Below are positions 49,520-52,416 of a stretch of 52,416 nt of DNA, one piece after another. The position numbers and the translations under genes were made by a program. Where the stretch lies: positions 33,820 through 86,235 of the forward strand of contig DIWZ01000041.1 in the NCBI GenBank assembly GCA_002435955.1. The letters run 5' to 3'. Source of the stretch: Pelobacter sp. UBA6093 (GTDB taxonomy: Bacteria > Desulfobacterota > Desulfuromonadia > Desulfuromonadales > Syntrophotaleaceae). The notes below the pieces were generated by a model that saw nothing but the letters and a program-made list of their open reading frames with translations, had not been told where the DNA came from and made no database searches. Numbering within the stretch: the stretch's first letter is position 1; every line of letters starts with the position of its first letter.

Positions 49520-49699
49520 GTTTTCATCCGGAAACGGCCCTTTCCCCCAAACTCTGCGTCAATCCGCACGCTTGCGTGTGCGGCGTAGACATCTACGCCT
49601 CCGTGCAAGCGCTTGATTTCCTTGACCTTGGGAAAAATTGCACGTTTCCCATATGAAAACTGCACTTGTGTTCATCTATAATTTCCGGATGAACACTAA
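49520..49699 (-). repeat. Family B interspersed repeat, copy 2
   Basis: About 180 bp, nearly identical to 36795-36973, with inverted ends (TTTTCATCCGGAAAC ... TTTCCGGATGAACAC). It lies between nadB and the chorismate mutase gene, in the leader region of the latter, and in the same orientation to transcription as copy 1. Confidence 0.92.
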
Positions 49700-49725
49700 C
49701 TGGCGGGCTTCCGCAAGGAAACCGC

Positions 49726-51324
49726 TTATAATTTTTTACGGATAACCGTATCTTTTTTCCAGTTCACGTCATCCCTGTCCGGGCAATCGAGATTGTAGTG
49801 CAGCCCACGGCTTTCACACCGCATGCGCGCGCAACGTACAATCAACTCGGCGACGGTAGAAATATTGCGCAATTCGATTAGATCCGAGGTAGGATAAAAA
49901 TCCCAGTAATATTCCGTGATTTCATCCTTGATCATCTGAATGCGCCGCAAAGCGCGCTTGAGACGTTTATTGGTGCGAACGATGCCGACATAATTCCACA
50001 TGCTGCGACGAATTTCATCCCAGTTGTGGGCTACAACCACTTCTTCATCGCTGTTGGTGGCCTTGCCGTAATCCCACGGCACCACCTGTGGCACCGGTGC
50101 CTGCTTCTCCTTGATGCGGGCCAAACAACGCTGAGCAACCAGATCCGCAAACACCACCCCTTCGAGCAGGCTGTTACTGGCGAGCCGATTTGCGCCATGC
50201 AGGCCGGTACAGGCCACCTCGCCAATAGCAAACAGGTTCACCAGGTCGGATTCACCCCATTTATCGACCTTGACCCCTCCGCACACGTAATGAGCGGCGG
50301 GTACAACAGGGATAGGGTCAATGGTCATATCGATGCCGTAGGACAGGCAAGTTTTATAGATATGCGGGAAACGGTTGCGGATATAATCGGGGTCCCGGTG
50401 AGAGATATCAAGGAAAACACTCGAATCGCCGTGGATTTTCATCTCATTGTCGATAGCCCTTGCGGTGATATCGCGGGGTGCCAGGTCGCGCAATTCATGG
50501 TACTGGCCCATAAACGCGGTACCGTCCTTACGCCGGAGGATCGCCCCTTCCCCCCTGACTGATTCCGATATCAGGAAAGATTTGGCCTTGGGATGAAATA
50601 ACGTGGTGGGATGAAACTGCATGAATTCCATGTTGGCGATGGACGCGCCGGCCCGATAGGCCATGGCTATACCATCGCCTGTAGCCACATCGGGATTGCA
50701 GGTATACAGATAGACCTTGCCAGCCCCGCCGGTGGCCAAAACCGTCACCCGCGCGCCGAAAGTTTGTACCTTGCGGCTTTCAATATCGAGCACATGTGCT
50801 CCAAGGCATCGATTCGGACGATGGAGATGGGTTCCGGCCTTGGCATCGGTAATCAGATCGATGGCGATAAAATCTTCATAAATAGTGATATTGGGATGAC
50901 ATCTGACCGCTTCAACCAGGGCCCGTTCGATCTCCTGCCCGGTCAAATCCTTAGCGTGCAGGATGCGGCGACGGCTGTGCCCGCCTTCCCGGGTCAAATC
51001 GTAGGTATCATCCTCTTTTTTACTGAAACGAACTCCCCAGTTAATGAGGTCGTCAATCGCTTGGGGGCCGCGTTGCACCACCATCCTGACCACATCTTCG
51101 TTGGACAGATAGCAGCCCGCGACCATGGTATCCCGCACATGCGCGGCGAAGGAGTCTTCCGAGGAAAGAACCGAGGCGATGCCCCCCTGGGCCAGAGTGG
51201 TTGCCGTCTCGGAAATCTCCCGCTTGGTCACCACGGCCACCTGACCGAAATCAGCGACCTTGAGAGCATATGACAACCCGGCGATACCACTGCCGATGAC
51301 AAGAAAATCCGTGGTGATGTTCAC
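49726..51324 (-). CDS. nadB: L-aspartate oxidase
   Basis: A 532-residue FAD enzyme oxidising aspartate to iminoaspartate, the first step of NAD synthesis; in anaerobes fumarate or another acceptor replaces oxygen. Dinucleotide motif GSGIAGL (11-17), TLAQGGIASV, the capping-domain EFMQFHPTTLFHPK and SEXVRGEGA-type segment, and HGANRLASNSLLEGVVF. The C-terminal helical domain is complete. GTG start with GAGG 7 bases upstream. The gene stands alone; the family B repeat follows its stop. Confidence 0.96.
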   Translation of the reverse strand: MNITTDFLVIGSGIAGLSYALKVADFGQVAVVTKREISETATTLAQGGIASVLSSEDSFAAHVRDTMVAGCYLSNEDVVRMVVQRGPQAIDDLINWGVRFSKKEDDTYDLTREGGHSRRRILHAKDLTGQEIERALVEAVRCHPNITIYEDFIAIDLITDAKAGTHLHRPNRCLGAHVLDIESRKVQTFGARVTVLATGGAGKVYLYTCNPDVATGDGIAMAYRAGASIANMEFMQFHPTTLFHPKAKSFLISESVRGEGAILRRKDGTAFMGQYHELRDLAPRDITARAIDNEMKIHGDSSVFLDISHRDPDYIRNRFPHIYKTCLSYGIDMTIDPIPVVPAAHYVCGGVKVDKWGESDLVNLFAIGEVACTGLHGANRLASNSLLEGVVFADLVAQRCLARIKEKQAPVPQVVPWDYGKATNSDEEVVVAHNWDEIRRSMWNYVGIVRTNKRLKRALRRIQMIKDEITEYYWDFYPTSDLIELRNISTVAELIVRCARMRCESRGLHYNLDCPDRDDVNWKKDTVIRKKL

Positions 51325-51571
51325 TGCGAAGCCTCACTTCCAGTATTAACATTACAGGCGAATAGACTGCCGCCAAATGAAATCGCGGCCAAAACTAACA
51401 CCGTTATTTGCATGATTCGACGGACAAAGCGAGTACGAAAGATGATGGTTGCAAAAAACTGCCGCCATTATCGGAACCCCCCCCGGCATTGTCAAGGTTT
51501 TTGCATGTCAAGCAGCTTGAAATCTAATCGCTTTCAGGCTATAGTGCTCAAGAGATCGACCAGGGAGAACG

Positions 51572-52138
51572 ATGAAACAATTTTTTGCTATTTGCATACT
51601 GTTGTCAGGAGGGCTTTTGTTCCTCGGCGCTACCACCGCCCGGGCCGATATTTATCGGTACGTCGACAGCAACGGGGTCATGCATTTCACCAACACTCCG
51701 ACCACCTCCAAATATGCTTTTTACCTCAAGGAATCCTCCGGCAAACCCGCGGCCAACCAAAGTGTCGAAGATATTATCGAACGACATGCCTTGGCCAACC
51801 GCCTGGAAAAAGCCCTGGTCAAGGCTGTCATCAAAGCCGAAAGCAATTACAATCCCCGCGCCCTGTCCAGCAAGGGTGCCCAGGGCATGATGCAACTGAT
51901 TCCGGAGACCGCCCGGGAAATGAAGGTCGTCGACCCATTCGACCCCGAAGATAATATTCGAGGCGGAACCCGCTACCTGCGGAAAATGCTGGATCTGTTC
52001 AACGACAACACCGATCTGGCGCTGGCGGCATACAATGCCGGGCCCGGTGCGGTTCGCCAACACGGCGGCATCCCCCCCTATACCGAAACCCGCAACTACA
52101 TTCAGCGCGTCAAGCGCTTTCTCCATGATTATCGGTAA
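51572..52138 (+). CDS. Periplasmic lytic transglycosylase (DUF4124-SLT)
   Basis: A 188-residue secreted peptidoglycan-cleaving enzyme. A signal peptide (1-25, cleavage after ARA) is followed by a short DUF4124-type segment (IYRYVDSNGVMHFTNTP) and an SLT domain (about 65-185) with catalytic Glu90 (VIKAESNYNPRALSSKGAQG), GMMQLIPETA and AAYNAGPGAV. AGGGAG precedes the ATG. It is monocistronic, upstream of tRNA-Gly. Confidence 0.95.
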   Translation: MKQFFAICILLSGGLLFLGATTARADIYRYVDSNGVMHFTNTPTTSKYAFYLKESSGKPAANQSVEDIIERHALANRLEKALVKAVIKAESNYNPRALSSKGAQGMMQLIPETAREMKVVDPFDPEDNIRGGTRYLRKMLDLFNDNTDLALAAYNAGPGAVRQHGGIPPYTETRNYIQRVKRFLHDYR

Positions 52139-52278
52139 AACTTCTCGCACTGACAAACCTTTCCTCCGACCTTTTCACGATCGGTCCCTGTAAATTTGGT
52201 CGATCCATGGAGAAAATCCTGAAAATGATCGGTCAACGCCCGTTTGCCAAACAAATCAAAAAAGCCCTGAATTTTTTG

Positions 52279-52307
52279 TTGACTTGAAAAATGCCATTTG
52301 CTATTAA
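52279..52307 (+). promoter_or_regulatory. Predicted tRNA-Gly promoter
   Basis: TTGACT (52279-52284), a 17-bp spacer and TATTAA (52302-52307), followed by a GC-rich discriminator (GCCCGCTCGC) typical of growth-rate-controlled stable RNA promoters. Confidence 0.7.
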
Positions 52308-52341
52308 TAAGCCCGCTCGCAACACGGAGCAGCAAAGATAC

Positions 52342-52416
<75 letters not shown>

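Noticed and set aside
49471..49665. N-terminal extension of chorismate mutase through the repeat
   Set aside because: The extension is encoded by repeat DNA, while a TTG with a good ribosome binding site gives the normal family length.

Overview
The window reads as chromosome of a strictly or mainly anaerobic member of the Desulfuromonadales (Pelobacter/Syntrophotalea, Desulfuromonas or Geobacter relatives). This is inferred from gene content and protein style: a PurS-like domain fused to PurL, a GEMM-I cyclic-dinucleotide riboswitch, a MucR-type regulator, the gap-pgk-tpiA-secG-tRNA-Leu order, the Ric di-iron repair protein, many sensory kinases and a molybdenum/tungsten storage protein homologue. 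Genes are dense, mostly have strong GGAGG-type ribosome binding sites and often overlap by a few bases. No rRNA, phage module, insertion-sequence transposase or CRISPR array is visible.

Layout. 1-12.9 kb: an SDR oxidoreductase; a protein joining two ACT domains to a GlnE-like nucleotidyltransferase domain; a small entericidin-like lipoprotein; ettA; a three-gene set (HTH protein with a Cys/His tail, a small unknown, a macro-like protein); an AcuI/YhdH reductase; two coiled-coil lipoproteins, one with an OmpA domain; a DUF2157/DUF4824 membrane pair; ppnP; DUF2325. 13.2-22.8 kb: a signalling block in which a 1221-residue hybrid kinase, CheR, receiver-less CheB and a receiver-kinase are translationally coupled, then ric and a Cache chemoreceptor.

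23.4-33.3 kb is the most unusual region. On the minus strand a TonB-dependent receptor is followed by an ECF transporter (fused double ATPase, T component, probable S component), a TiaS-like domain protein, a small Cys protein, a periplasmic DxDxDG-repeat protein, ExbB, ExbD, TonB and then a molybdenum-storage-protein homologue. It looks like one self-contained route from outer membrane to cytoplasm, ending in a possible store. The substrate cannot be read from the sequence; molybdenum or tungsten is a hypothesis based on position.

33.6-39.5 kb: an AHSA1/SRPBCC gene behind a GEMM-I riboswitch, a MucR/Ros regulator, then (minus strand) gap, pgk, tpiA, secG and tRNA-Leu. 39.6-46.8 kb: a YycJ-type hydrolase and nucleotide biosynthesis genes purL, purQ, purF and pyrE; purL has a leader that folds as a three-way junction. 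46.8-49.7 kb is a decayed patch (a methyltransferase pseudogene and repeats) followed by dinB and a small gene pair, chorismate mutase plus a free-standing DAHP-synthase-type regulatory domain. 49.7 kb to the end: nadB, a lytic transglycosylase and tRNA-Gly.

Two interspersed repeat families (a 64-bp palindrome and a ~180-bp element with inverted ends) and two heptamer arrays occupy intergenic space. Start sites were chosen by ribosome binding sites and are noted where they shorten the longest reading frame. All functions are by recognition of motifs and family style, without database searches.
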